A stretch of DNA of 64,000 nt from Beta vulgaris subsp. vulgaris (taxonomy: Eukaryota; Streptophyta; Magnoliopsida; Caryophyllales; Amaranthaceae), in contig NC_079208.1 of the NCBI RefSeq assembly GCF_026745355.1, forward strand, positions 54,821,276 through 54,885,275, read 5' to 3'. Numbering within the stretch: the stretch's first letter is position 1; every line of letters starts with the position of its first letter. The notes beneath the pieces are model-generated. The model did not search any database, had not been told where the DNA came from, and was given only the letters and a program-made list of their open reading frames with translations. Below are positions 45,158 through 55,200 of this stretch, in pieces. The translations under genes were made by a program, and so were the position numbers.

Positions 45158-45851
45158 TGTCACGGATGGCATTCCACGCCCCGCAACGTGGCTGGGCAGC
45201 GGCAGTGGGCTGGGCGCCCCGCGCTGGCCCAACGAGGGCTGAAAACGCCACGAGGTGTTTGGTGGGCCAAACGAGCTCCAAATGAGCTCAAATTTTGGGG
45301 ACCGCCATATTTTGGGCCAATAAAGATAATGGTCGAGCCAGATTTTTAATTTGAGGCCCAGAAATAGGTCGTGGTGCAGGAGTATTCTCGGAGATGCACC
45401 GGAAGCTTCTAGAAGGGCCTAGCAAGGTCTTGGAGATGAGCTTCTAGGCTAAGGGACTTCTAGAACGTGTGTAGAGTCTTCCTTGCTGTACATATGTTGT
45501 AGAGTGTCTAGAGTGTTCTAGGACAGCATGTATGTAGAACCCTCCAATTGAGGAGGTGCGGAATATTCTAGAAACTAGGGAAAGGAGGGATGGAGCCTAT
45601 AAATAGGCATCCCCATTCATTTGTACATATCATCCAACACTTGTAATTTTCTCTCAAGCAATTTAAGAGCTTTTCTCTCAAAACCCTCCCTTGTTTACTC
45701 ACTTTCGTAGCCATCTTTTCCATACTTAGAAATTTTCGTAGCACACTTAGCTTAGCCAAGCCAAGCAGTCGGGTGCCTTGACTTGTCTTCCGACGGGACT
45801 GTGAAGCAAGTAGGCCACGTATAGCGACTAGAAAAGAGTCGGTACGTGACA
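45158..45851 (+). repeat. 3' LTR
   Basis: 694 bp, same termini as the 5' LTR and a TATA box at about 45597 (CCTATAAATAGGCATCC). Preceded by the polypurine tract GGGTGGGGGAGA with AA. Confidence 0.9.
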
Positions 45852-45978
45852 AAACGGAAAGTAATACCACAAAGCCACATTAGAAGAAGAACTATAGACA
45901 TGAATATGGATACTCATAATTTAGCAGCACATGCCATTATATATACGTCTTACATTCACGTTGTCTAACTCTCTCATA

Positions 45979-46856
45979 CAGTGGCGGACCCAGGAATTTA
46001 AATTTGGGGGTACAGACGTACAACAAACACAAAAGTAGGGGGGAAAATTGTACGATACATCTATGGCTGGTCTAAGACTAAAACCGCATGGGTACGAAAT
46101 TGTTTGAAAAATTGACGATGACTAATTGATAATATTTTTCAATAACTAGTTCAAATTTCAAGCAAATTACAACTGATAATTAAGGAGTAAACTTATTGGA
46201 CGACATGTTCTTATTTGTTTGAATTATAATTACTTTTTACTTATCAATAAAGTTAAAAATTATCCTATCAAAGTTATTATTAAGTACAAACCTTTAGTAA
46301 TTAGCACTAATAACGTGAATACATGATCAATCATATGTTACAATTAATTGGCAATTGTCTTACACATCTTTAAACATTATAAGATAGATATAATTATAGA
46401 ATTATGGAATATAAAAGTACTTTTCCCTACATATAGAATGCGTGATCAGTGTCAAAGTACAAAATACAACAATTATAAGAAGCAAAGTATTAGTTATTTA
46501 GAAACTGAAAATTGGAAGCAGTTGAAAAAATAAAAATACAAAGTTAAAGTTTTAAGGTGCAACATTCAAAATATTAAAAACAAAAGTGAAAAATGAAGTA
46601 CTAATGGCTCCAAAGTGCAAACCTGCATGTAGTACGTGGCTCCAAAAAAGAGTGCTGGTAATAGAATTTAGAACAAAAAAATATATAATGCTACAGGGTT
46701 CAACCTCGCGATATTGCGGAAAGAGAATTGCTATATCAATTAGTGGTATGACCACTGGGCCAAGTCAATTAATCAGATTATATTTGAAGTGAAGTGTTTA
46801 TATTTATGTTTGGGGGTACAGTTGTACCCCCATGTCTCCGATTAGGTCCGCCACTG
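45979..46856. mobile_element. Non-autonomous hAT element, CAGTGGCGGACC ends
   Basis: Left CAGTGGCGGACCCAGGAATT and right ATTAGGTCCGCCACTG form the inverted termini, with GGGGGTACA/TGTACCCCC subterminal pairing. A perfect 8 bp target duplication CTCTCATA flanks it (45971-45978, 46857-46864). 878 bp, no transposase. It lies in the same intron of the NT5C-like gene as the LTR element. Confidence 0.9.
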
Positions 46857-47481
46857 CTCTCATATAGTCTACTCGAAGATTCTACTTGGTTGGAAGATGT
46901 GAGCACGGGGTTAAGTAGAGGTCATTTGTAAAACTGTTTGGTGAAAGATCCAAACCATAGGACTTTCAAGACAAGTAGTGTGTATTACAGAACGAGTTTT
47001 TCAAAGATTGGCTAGCAACAACTAATAAAGTATTATGCATGTTTGGTTGATTAGCGGCAAATCTGGACTGTCCAAATTGGTGAATTACAAAGGTATTTTA
47101 CTCAACTCCAATGAATCGATCTTTTGTTGATAGTTTACATGACCACATAGCGCTAGATTTGATTACCACTTCACCAGTATCTACATGTGGCTTCATAACA
47201 CTACACGTTAGTATACCTTCCCACACATCAATAAAATAAGAAAATTGTTTACATTCAGCACAAATCCGAATTTCAAATATCAAGCGCTCAACCATTCTTC
47301 TATCTGGAAGATTACAAGAGGACCTTTCAAGTTATTAAACTCCTATTTTTCTATATATCTAGACATGGAACAGAACTCTTCATGGTAAAGTGCAAGAGAA
47401 ATAGGGTGCAAATTGCAAAGCATAATAAGTCATCTAATTCACAGAGAATGTGTTGGATCGTTTAACTAGCAATTCCATTAA

Positions 47482-47789
47482 GGGGGTGTTTGGTAAGATT
47501 AATGGAAACGGAATGGAAAGGATTTTGATAAGGAGGAGAAACGGAAATAATAACCGTTACCTTTAATAGTTGTTTGGTATCCTAGTGGAATGGAAACAAT
47601 TGAGAGGTTTATGATTGAGGAAGAAAACGTGATTTGTTTCCACTAGTTTGATAAGGGTAACAAATGAGGGGATTATGTTTCCCTCCGGAAACGGTATTTG
47701 TTACTTAACACTCATACCAAACAATTAGAAATGGAAACGCTTATTTGAATCTGTTTCCTACATCAAAAGTTTTCATACCAAACACCCTC
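47482..47789. mobile_element. PIF/Harbinger-type MITE (GGGGGTGTTTGGTA)
   Basis: 308 bp between TAA target duplications. Ends GGGGGTGTTTGGTAAGATTA and TACCAAACACCCTC. GGAAACGG motifs near the left pair with CCGGAAACGG/GTTTCC text near the right. Located in the NT5C-like gene intron just downstream of the small 25-nt exon. Confidence 0.8.
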
Positions 47790-47960
47790 TAAACAATATA
47801 AATAATCAAGCAAATGGATGGGAGAAGCCGGAGAACACTAATGAAACTTTTAGCATAGTTATATTACCTTCATCACGCGAAAAATTCCAAATCTGCAAAC
47901 AAATATTACACAAAACATTAGCCTTAAAAGAATATTAACTTGCATGTTACGCTAGTAAAA

Positions 47961-48447
47961 CCCTATCGTTATTTACCGTTTGTATTTATTAAAAATCACC
48001 ATATTTTTTTCAAAATTTTCCTAAACTACCCACTAAGTATACTCACCCTCTCTCTCCTCCTCTCACTCTCATTCTCACTTTCTCTCACCTCACTTCAACC
48101 ACCACCACACCGGAACCACCACCACCGGAGCCACCACCACACCGAAACCACCACCAAAACCACCCCACACCGAAAACACCACAGACAAATTGCCGGTGGT
48201 TCCGGTGTTGGTGAAGGTCGTCAATGTGGTAGTGGTTTCGATGGTGGTGGTTTCGGTGTGGTGGTGGTTCCGGTGTGGTGGTTTAAGTGGTGGTGGTTGT
48301 CCGTGGTGGTTGGGGTGAGGTGAGAGAAAGTGAGAAAGAGAGTGAGAGGAGGAGAGAGAGTGAGTGAGTATATTAAGGGTTAGTTTAGGAAAATGTTGAA
48401 AAAATACAAGCGATTTTAAGTAAATATGAATGGTAAATAGTAATTCC
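47961..48447. mobile_element. Mutator-like MITE with long inverted arms and 9 bp TSD
   Basis: A perfect 9 bp target duplication CTAGTAAAA (47952-47960, 48448-48456) flanks a 487 bp element. Its arms of about 170 bp pair nearly end to end: ATTTACC, TTTTCCTAAACTA, CTCTCTCTCCTCCTCTCACT and CTTTCTCTCACCTCA recur as reverse complements on the other side. The centre is a CCACCACCACACCGGAACC / GGTTCCGGTGTGGTGGTGG region. The 127-codon open frame across it is a composition artefact. It sits 60 bp from the 25-nt exon of the NT5C-like gene. Confidence 0.88.
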
Positions 48448-48937
48448 CTAGTAAAATGGCAACAATCATCTACATTCTACAATATTGAGAAAAAAGTGAG
48501 CTATGGAAATATTTTCACATGCATGCTAAGTACATCGGATATACACGGAATACAATTCATGAAAGCAAGGTTAGCATTGCACAGTTATTGGAACTACTAA
48601 ACAAGTGGCAGCAACTATTAAGCACACAATGTGAAATGTTTGATTGTACTAGAATCTGAATTTATATGGCCTCCAAATGCAGCTTAAAGAACTAGAAATG
48701 ATTTGTGTGACAAGAACCATAAGACTAGCCGAATATTGAAATGAAACTTCTAAGACATCTCTTCCGATTCAACACTTTGAATCTCGATTATGTGGAAGCT
48801 CAACAATATAATAATTTGAGACCACCAAGAAATTAAACACAGAAATCAAGGCAACTTCTGTCTAATGCCTAGCGTTGATGAGAAAAGGTGTAGCAAAAGA
48901 AACGCATAAATAAGCGGATAGACAATAGTATGATTAA

Positions 48938-49279
48938 GGCTATGTTCAATTCACCTTATTTTTGCTTATTTCAGATCTAATTAGATCAGATCTGAAAAAA
49001 TAAGTTCAGATCAGATCAGTTCAGATAATGCTTATATTTAAAAATCACTATATCTTTCATTACATATTAGTAAAAATTATACTAATTGAATATTAATAAA
49101 GTACTCATTGAGACGAATCAAAAAAGACCCCACATGACTATATTTTTTCTTATATATTGAGAAAAATCTAAAAAATAAGATCTTGTTATCAGATTAGTTC
49201 AGATCAGAAAAAATAAGTTCAGATCAGATCAGATCAGATAAGTTCAGATCAGAAAATTTCAGGTGAACTAAACATAGCC
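48938..49279. mobile_element. MITE with GGCTATGTTCAATTCACCT ends
   Basis: 342 bp with TAA on both sides. The left end GGCTATGTTCAATTCACC pairs with the right end GGTGAACTAAACATAGCC. CAGATCAGATC/GATCTGATC motifs are repeated on both flanks of the AT-rich centre. Lies in the intron between the first two visible NT5C-like exons. Confidence 0.8.
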
Positions 49280-49843
49280 TAAAAACATCTCAACGAACAT
49301 GTAGAATAAAGTAACAATGAAAAACATTTAATACCTCATAATGTACCTCATAGAACTCATAAATGTGACGATATTCGGACACCGAGTGATTTGAGGAATA
49401 ATGGTCAACAATGAATCTGTAAGCGGAGACAAAGTTCCCAAGGACTGTACCAGGGAGGCAGAGACACAAAAGCATAGTCAGCTAAACTAGCTACATTCAA
49501 GATTTCAAAACAAACTTCAAAACATGAACAACAGCATATCCATTAAACTAACAACCTCAAATACAAATGTAAGGTTTTTTCAGGAAAATCTATTTATTCT
49601 CGTGTGGATGGCAGGCAGGCTTATATTTCTTGGTTTTAATAGGACTCCTTACGAGCGTTCTTTTTATCTACTATTATCTAAAAATAATCAAGTTATTAAT
49701 GACTAAACAAAACCAAGAAATAACCCCACTTGCGAAATTATAGAAGATCCCCATTAAGATCAAAGAATTCCATCAAGACGCCCTAATTGTTGCAATTAAA
49801 TTATACATAATATGTAGTCTAGCATTCTAATAGTCTGATATAA

Positions 49844-50159
49844 GGGGGCGTTTGGTTCGTTGAGAAGAAAGGGAAAGGGTATGAGAAAGGCTTACAAGAG
49901 GAATGGAAAGGGTTTCCCTTTGATAAAAAATGTTGTTTGGTTAGGAACATCAAAGAAAATGGAAAATTATTATTATTATTTAATAATAATAGTAATAATA
50001 ATGATAATAAATAATAATAATAATAATAAATAATAATGATAAATAATAATAAAATAATAAAATAATTATAATAATAATTAAAATAATAAAATAATAATAA
50101 ATAAAAAATAATAAATAGTAATATTAATAATAATAATAAAAATAAATAATAATAATAAC

Positions 50160-50196
<37 letters not shown>

Positions 50197-50384
50197 TGGT
50201 AGAGGGATATGGGGTAATCCCAAACCTTGGGGGTGGTGGGGAATCAATCTAAAAAAAAGGAGAATAATCCTAATAAGAAAAAGGGGTAAAGGATTTGAAA
50301 AACACATTAATCAAATATTCACAAAGGGATATAAGGAACTCAATTCCTTTTTCCTTTCTTAAAACCCTCCAACCAAACGCCCCC
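49844..50384. mobile_element. PIF/Harbinger-type MITE containing a (TAA)n array
   Basis: Ends GGGGGCGTTTGGTT and AACCAAACGCCCCC are perfect inverted repeats with TAA outside both. The inner subterminal AAGAAAGGGAAAGGG pairs with CCTTTTTCCTTTCTT. The middle (about 49965-50195) is an irregular TAA/AAT trinucleotide array of over 200 bp. The 162-codon Tyr/Leu-rich open frame on the minus strand is the translated microsatellite. Confidence 0.88.
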
Positions 50385-50519
50385 TAAATGAATATAAATA
50401 AATAAACAGACCAGCCCATTGAAGCACCTGAGGGCACTTGCCTACCCACATTGGCCACATACTTGATATGATATTATCATCAACCACAAGCAACTACATA
50501 GACTTTCCCATAAGGATAT

Positions 50520-51039
50520 TAACGGCCTGTTTGCTAAGTGGTACTAGATGGTACTAGTAGAGATTTATGAAATTGTAAGATCCTGATTTGGAAAATGAAA
50601 TTGAAATAGAGATTTATGATTTTGGAAACCCAAAATCTGAAATGGGTGAACCTTTTTCTTGGGTTATTGGGTTTTGTGGGCAGAAAAATCAAGGTTACTT
50701 TTTTTTAATAATTTTTGGAAGGAAATTGATTATTGATGGAGAAATTGAGATTGATTGAGAAAGTGTAATAAATTTGGAGATGCAAAAAGAAAAAAGAAGT
50801 AAAATAATAATATGCAAAAAATGGCAAAAGAAATGAAAAAGGGTGGCAGTAGGGAAAAGTGTGGGATTGGGAGAAGCCTCCGCTCTTCCACTGGTCCTCT
50901 TTCTTCACTTTTAATATTATTTATGACTTGAAATCTTGTGAATGGCATAAGGTTAACTTTGAATGCACATATATCTCAATTTATAAATGGTTTTAATGTG
51001 ACTCAAATTGGAGGTGATAGCTTGTTCAAAGAGCTTTCC
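50520..51039. other. No gene recognised
   Basis: GGCCTGTTTGCTAAGTGGTA at 50524 looks like a MITE left end, but no matching right end was found. AT-rich otherwise. Confidence 0.4.
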
Positions 51040-51495
51040 AACGATAGGTCATATGCCCAATTCCACTGAGAAACGAGAAAGTCATGACTGTTTTACGAAG
51101 AGCTGACGAAAATATTTCGTCTCACGCCCGCCCGGGAAGATTTCGCCCGACCCGGAGCGCTGGTTTTTGCGGCACACGCGTTTTTCGGTATTATTTCGTT
51201 TTTGGGTTATCTTTTAAGGTTTGTACGGGGTTTCCTTATGATTATAAAAGGGCGTCCTGGTGTTCATTATTATAGACACAACTTTTTAAACACTTTTAGC
51301 CTCTAGAATTTAGGACTCCCTGTATTATTCTCTCTGGTTTTTCTCTATTATAGTGAAGAAACTCTAATCCCCCACCTGTGGTCTGTGGACGTCGGTCAAA
51401 TTTGACTGAACCACGTAAATCCTTGTGTTCTTTGTTTTCTCATCTTTATTATTTCATTGATTTTTTATTCCGCATTAATCAAACAACACCATGTT
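51040..51495 (+). mobile_element. LTR-like relic (Ty1/copia type), boundaries unclear
   Basis: Contains GATTATAAAAGGGCGTCC as a TATA region (about 51240) and TGAACCACGTAAATCCTTGT with GTTCTTTGTTTTC near the end, wording typical of copia LTR 3' parts. No second LTR, primer binding site or polymerase is nearby, so it may be a solo or truncated LTR. The assignment rests on remembered family style, not on visible paired ends. Confidence 0.4.
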
Positions 51496-51587
51496 TCCTA
51501 ACATTTAAATATATGCCGACGCGTCCATCAATCAATCACCGTGCAGTGTGCTATTTTTCTTTATTCACCGCTCTTTGCCTCATTGCT

Positions 51588-51990
51588 CCAGACATCATAG
51601 CCCCGGCCCCGCTTATTCTACACTAAGATTACCTTCCAGGCTCCCCACATTGTACATTGTATACAAAAAAAAGTATGCGGCATAAGCCGTAAGCGTAATC
51701 AGACCAACAAATTTATTATTCATGTACATTTGGCTTGTTAGTCATGTTACTCATGTACATGTGAGCACGTTTCTCAACATACGAACGTGTACACCATTTA
51801 TGAATTACAAATATACCTTGATGTTCTCTTCATAAACTTAGTGAAGTTTTTTATTTGAAAATTAATATTTTTGTTGTCCCTTCTCAAAAATATGCACAGG
51901 CCTCAAACATCATAGCCCCGGGCACGGCCCAGCTTATTCTACGCTAAGATTACCTTTCAGGCTCCCCACATTGTACATTCTATACCCAAA
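51588..51990 (+). repeat. Direct repeat of ~75 bp, 316 bp apart
   Basis: ACATCATAGCCCCGG, GCTTATTCTAC, CTAAGATTACCTT and CAGGCTCCCCACATTGTACA occur at about 51590-51665 and again at 51906-51985. The second copy is preceded by the dispersed repeat also found at 13185. Confidence 0.8.
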
Positions 51991-52086
51991 AAAAAAAAAT
52001 ATATGTGGCATAAGCGTACTCACTACTCAGACCAACAAATTTTAAGCAACTCATTAAAACAAGAAAGAAAAATTGGATTTACAATA

Positions 52087-52210
52087 TTACTCTGCAGAGT
52101 GCTGAGCCATGGCTAAAGAAGCCGGATTTCTGGGAATTGATATTCTGGGAGAAGAAGCTGGTGATGAACTCTCAATTACAATAACATGATTAGCAAAGGA
52201 ACGCCCGTTT
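52087..52210 (-). other. Alternative-frame C-terminal tail of ALMT gene B
   Basis: In the frame shifted by one base from the annotated exon, residues NHVIVIESSSPASSPRI and following run to a stop at 52087-52089. Its Ser/Pro-rich style resembles a cytosolic transporter tail, and it starts where the annotated frame ends. Either the gene has a recent one-base indel near 52195-52225, or the sequence has an error, or this is chance. Confidence 0.45.
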
Positions 52211-55200
52211 AATCGATCCTTGATTACCCAACTTGGCTTTTTCAATCTGTGGTGCAACCTTAACATCCTTAAAATCCTTAAATTTAGCAAGAGATGCAAG
52301 CTCTTCAACAGCATCAGCAATCTCTTGAATGCAAGTTACTATATCTACTAACAGAGTGGCGACAGTAGCAACTGATGTTACTTCTGAAAGATTAAGGTTT
52401 TTCCATATGTTTGATTTTAACAAAAGATTAAGATTTTGAGCAGCTTGTTTGGCATTAATAAGGTGGGGTTTTGCCTTGGAAGGTTTGGTCATTTTCTTCA
52501 TTGCTAATGATAGCTCCTTCAACGCTATGCCGGATTCTGAGCTCATCTTACAGCGTGTTTCTCGGAATTTAGACTTCACTTCTTTTGGTATTTGAAGGTG
52601 AGGATATATGAAGCCATGGAGAGCTTCTGCTCGGCAAGCGCAATGCCGAGCCAACTCACCGATTTTCTGGTACTGTGTCCATGGATGGCTGCCTTTGAAT
52701 CGTCCATGGCGTGGCTCCCATTTTGCAAGATTCAGCTGATAATTGCATGAATAACAATGTTCAGCCTTTGTCTACAGTTCATTGCAGCATATAACTATAT
52801 ACTCCCTCCGTCTTTTATTAGTTTACCCCTTTTGACTTTTGACACTATTCACATATATGACTTTGACTATCTCTTGTAATTTGTATTTAAGGAAAAATAT
52901 AGTCATGTGAGATCTTGTTGGATTCGTTTCAATGTGTATTATCCAAGTATCAACTTTTTGTAATTTTTGCTTATCGAAAATTAGAGATATTAAGGTTCAA
53001 ATTAGTATCTCGGCAAATGTGCCCCAAAGAAAGGGGTAAACTAATAAGAGACGGAGGGAGTATTTACTATTACCTACCATTAGGGGTGTAAACGACTGCG
53101 AAAAGTCCAGAGTATAACCTAGTCCAGTTCAAACTTGTTGGACTAGACCAGTCTGAATTTTTTTATAAACTGGACTTGGTGACTCAATTTTTCGACAATA
53201 TTTTCGAATTGGATTTTGACTCACCCCTTTGGAGTCCAATAAATCCAGTCTAAAAACATTTTTATATATAATATATATTTAATATTTTTTATACATAGTA
53301 TATATTTAATATTTTCATATATATATAATATAAAATATGTATGTGACTTATCTTATGGAATGAATATAATTAGTTTAATTTTTCAAATTAAATTATGAGA
53401 AAACATTGTGAATCATTGAATCTAAATTGAGGAAAAAAAAATATAATAATTAAACTGGACTGGATTATTGGAACTCAAAAATTTTTTATCAAAATAGACT
53501 GAACTGAACTCAAAAAATATTTGGATCAACTTGGACTCAATTTCTCGCATCCAAAAAACTTTATACTGGATTTGGATTTAGCAAATCCAATCCACTTATA
53601 CCCCTATGTACTATATTAATTAGAGGGGGGAAGAAAGAAGCAGAGAGAGACACAAACCAGAGAATCTAAGTTGTTTTTGGAGTCGAGAACATTTTTTAGT
53701 CCATCTAGTAAGGCTTCATTGTTGTCGTTTGCGATTTCATCAGATGAAGTTTTGAAATATTCAACTCCAAATTCTGCAAACAGAATACAAGTAATGTATG
53801 TTAATCGACTTTATTACTGTACAAAGTTACCAGCAAATATTTGATGGGAATGTTATAGGTTATGATTTATGAAGTAGAAAATTAGACTCCAAAAAATTGT
53901 TTCTTAAATCATAAGAGTAATATGAAAACTCCTACACGACTTTAACTACATCATGTAATTAAAAAAGATTATAGACCTAGTTATCATTTACTAGTATTAA
54001 ACAGTCACCCAAATAAAAAATATATTATTCCACTTTATTGGGCATGATAATTTTTTTTAAAAAAATCTATCTTATATAGTGATAGAATATAAAAGTAATC
54101 TTGAGACTCCAACTATTAGCTGAAACTTTTGGTTGAGTGGGTCTCGAAACCAGTGTCACAAGTAGATCATGAATTCCCCCCTTCTTTTCAAAATCGAATA
54201 TTTAGCGCTAATTAGGTATAAGGGGGTTTATGTTGCATCTGCAATTCAACTATGAGTTTAAACTTTTAGTTGTGTTAAGACAACAAATATATATTACATA
54301 TTTTGCAGCTTTGCAAGCAAAATTGAAGGTTGACGATTTTCTTGGCAATTGACAATTTTCTTGGCATGATTACAACTTACAAGTTTACATTGATGGTTTT
54401 GCAAGGGAGTAGATAAAGTAGGAATATTAAGTGCTAATTTGTTTTTACAATTTTGGGTTCAGTCCTGGAAACACGAAATACTTTACAACTTCATGCATCT
54501 CCTCTCTCTTGCTTTTCCTAAGAGAGTTCTTATCAATTTCATAGTGACTTCCATTTTCTCTCCTTATATGAGTGCACAACTTGGGAAGACATGTAACACT
54601 TTGGCTGGTAATTGTCAATGCCATATCCAATTGCACCATAATCAAGCGAATTGGTTTTTAAGACAATAGTATATTCTAAGGCCTTGTTTGGTTGAGAAAA
54701 CAAATTAAGGGAAGTGCAAATTCCTAGGAAGTAGAAATATATGAAGTTGTTTGGTTGGCAAAATCATGGGAATTTGCACTTCCTAGGAAGTTCTACTTCC
54801 CACACAATGGGGGAAGTTGCTTACCTAGTTCCCCCTAGGTAAGTGCCACTTCCCATGGGAATTCCATCTTCCCATAGCCTACCAAACAATATTGTTTACT
54901 TCCTAGGAAGTGAAATTTCATGGGAGGTGAAAAATCAAGGGAAGATCAACTTCCCAAGTGCAACCAAACGATACCTAAATGTTACGAATGGCATATTATT
55001 GGCCCACATTCAATACCGTTTTCGTTATTCAAAAATTTATTTGTAATGATACTTCTCCTAACATTTATTATTGCCTACTCTACCAATAGTTTTGTAAAAG
55101 ATCGCTTACTTTTAGTTTTAAAATTAAACAATGGCCCAATTTCAATATTAAGAAAAGAACAAATCACTTTTCTGAATACATGACTAGTTTAATAGTATAT

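Larger units (their letters stand above)
42334..45851 (+). mobile_element. Non-autonomous LTR retrotransposon with gag-protease only
   Basis: Two direct LTRs (42334-43040 and 45158-45851), both starting TGTCACGGATGGCATTCCAC and ending GTACGTGACA; AAAC lies next to both outer borders. The primer binding site TGGTATCAGAGC (43043-43054) matches initiator tRNA-Met. A G-rich tract GGGTGGGGGAGA precedes the 3' LTR. One ORF encodes Gag, a zinc knuckle and an aspartic protease (Ty3/gypsy-like), then the element ends: no reverse transcriptase, RNase H or integrase. At about 3.5 kb it matches gag-only terminal-repeat elements that depend on others for copying. It sits in an intron of the NT5C-like gene, opposite strand. 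Confidence 0.9.
41526..49444 (-). pseudogene. NT5C-like HAD 5'-nucleotidase gene, interrupted and 5'-incomplete
   Basis: Minus-strand exons with matching phases: 49444-49347 (LGNFVSAYRFIVDHYSSNHS..., EFYE), 47892-47868 (IWNFSRDE), 42237-42116 (ADIRVHDFFKTSCFKNGIF, PLPGAQKALNKLSRFCNF), 42034-41901 (SRQNVIKDHTIEWVEKH, stop, PGLFEEIHFGNHFALDGES) and 41739-41526 (VKVLIDDNPRYALECAEVGI, VLLFDYQNSYPWCKT). This is the plant NT5C-type HAD phosphatase, expected to dephosphorylate nucleotides or similar phosphoesters. HAD motif 4 (DDNP) is present. A TAG where Tyr is usual stops exon 4, and the first exon with the catalytic DxD was not found upstream. Introns carry an LTR element, a hAT element and MITEs. 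All splice sites remain GT-AG, so decay is recent or mild. Confidence 0.82.

Noticed and set aside
47098..47295. 65-codon minus-strand frame next to the NT5C-like micro-exon
   Set aside because: Does not match the family sequence and phase of the gene; the correct micro-exon lies at 47868-47892.
47940..48323. 127-codon frame with His/Pro then Gly/Val-rich parts
   Set aside because: It spans the inverted arms and CCACCACC/GGTGGTGG loop of the Mutator-like MITE; no conserved domain.
49819..50307. 162-codon Tyr/Leu/Ile-rich minus-strand frame
   Set aside because: It is the translation of the TAA microsatellite inside the MITE at 49844-50384.
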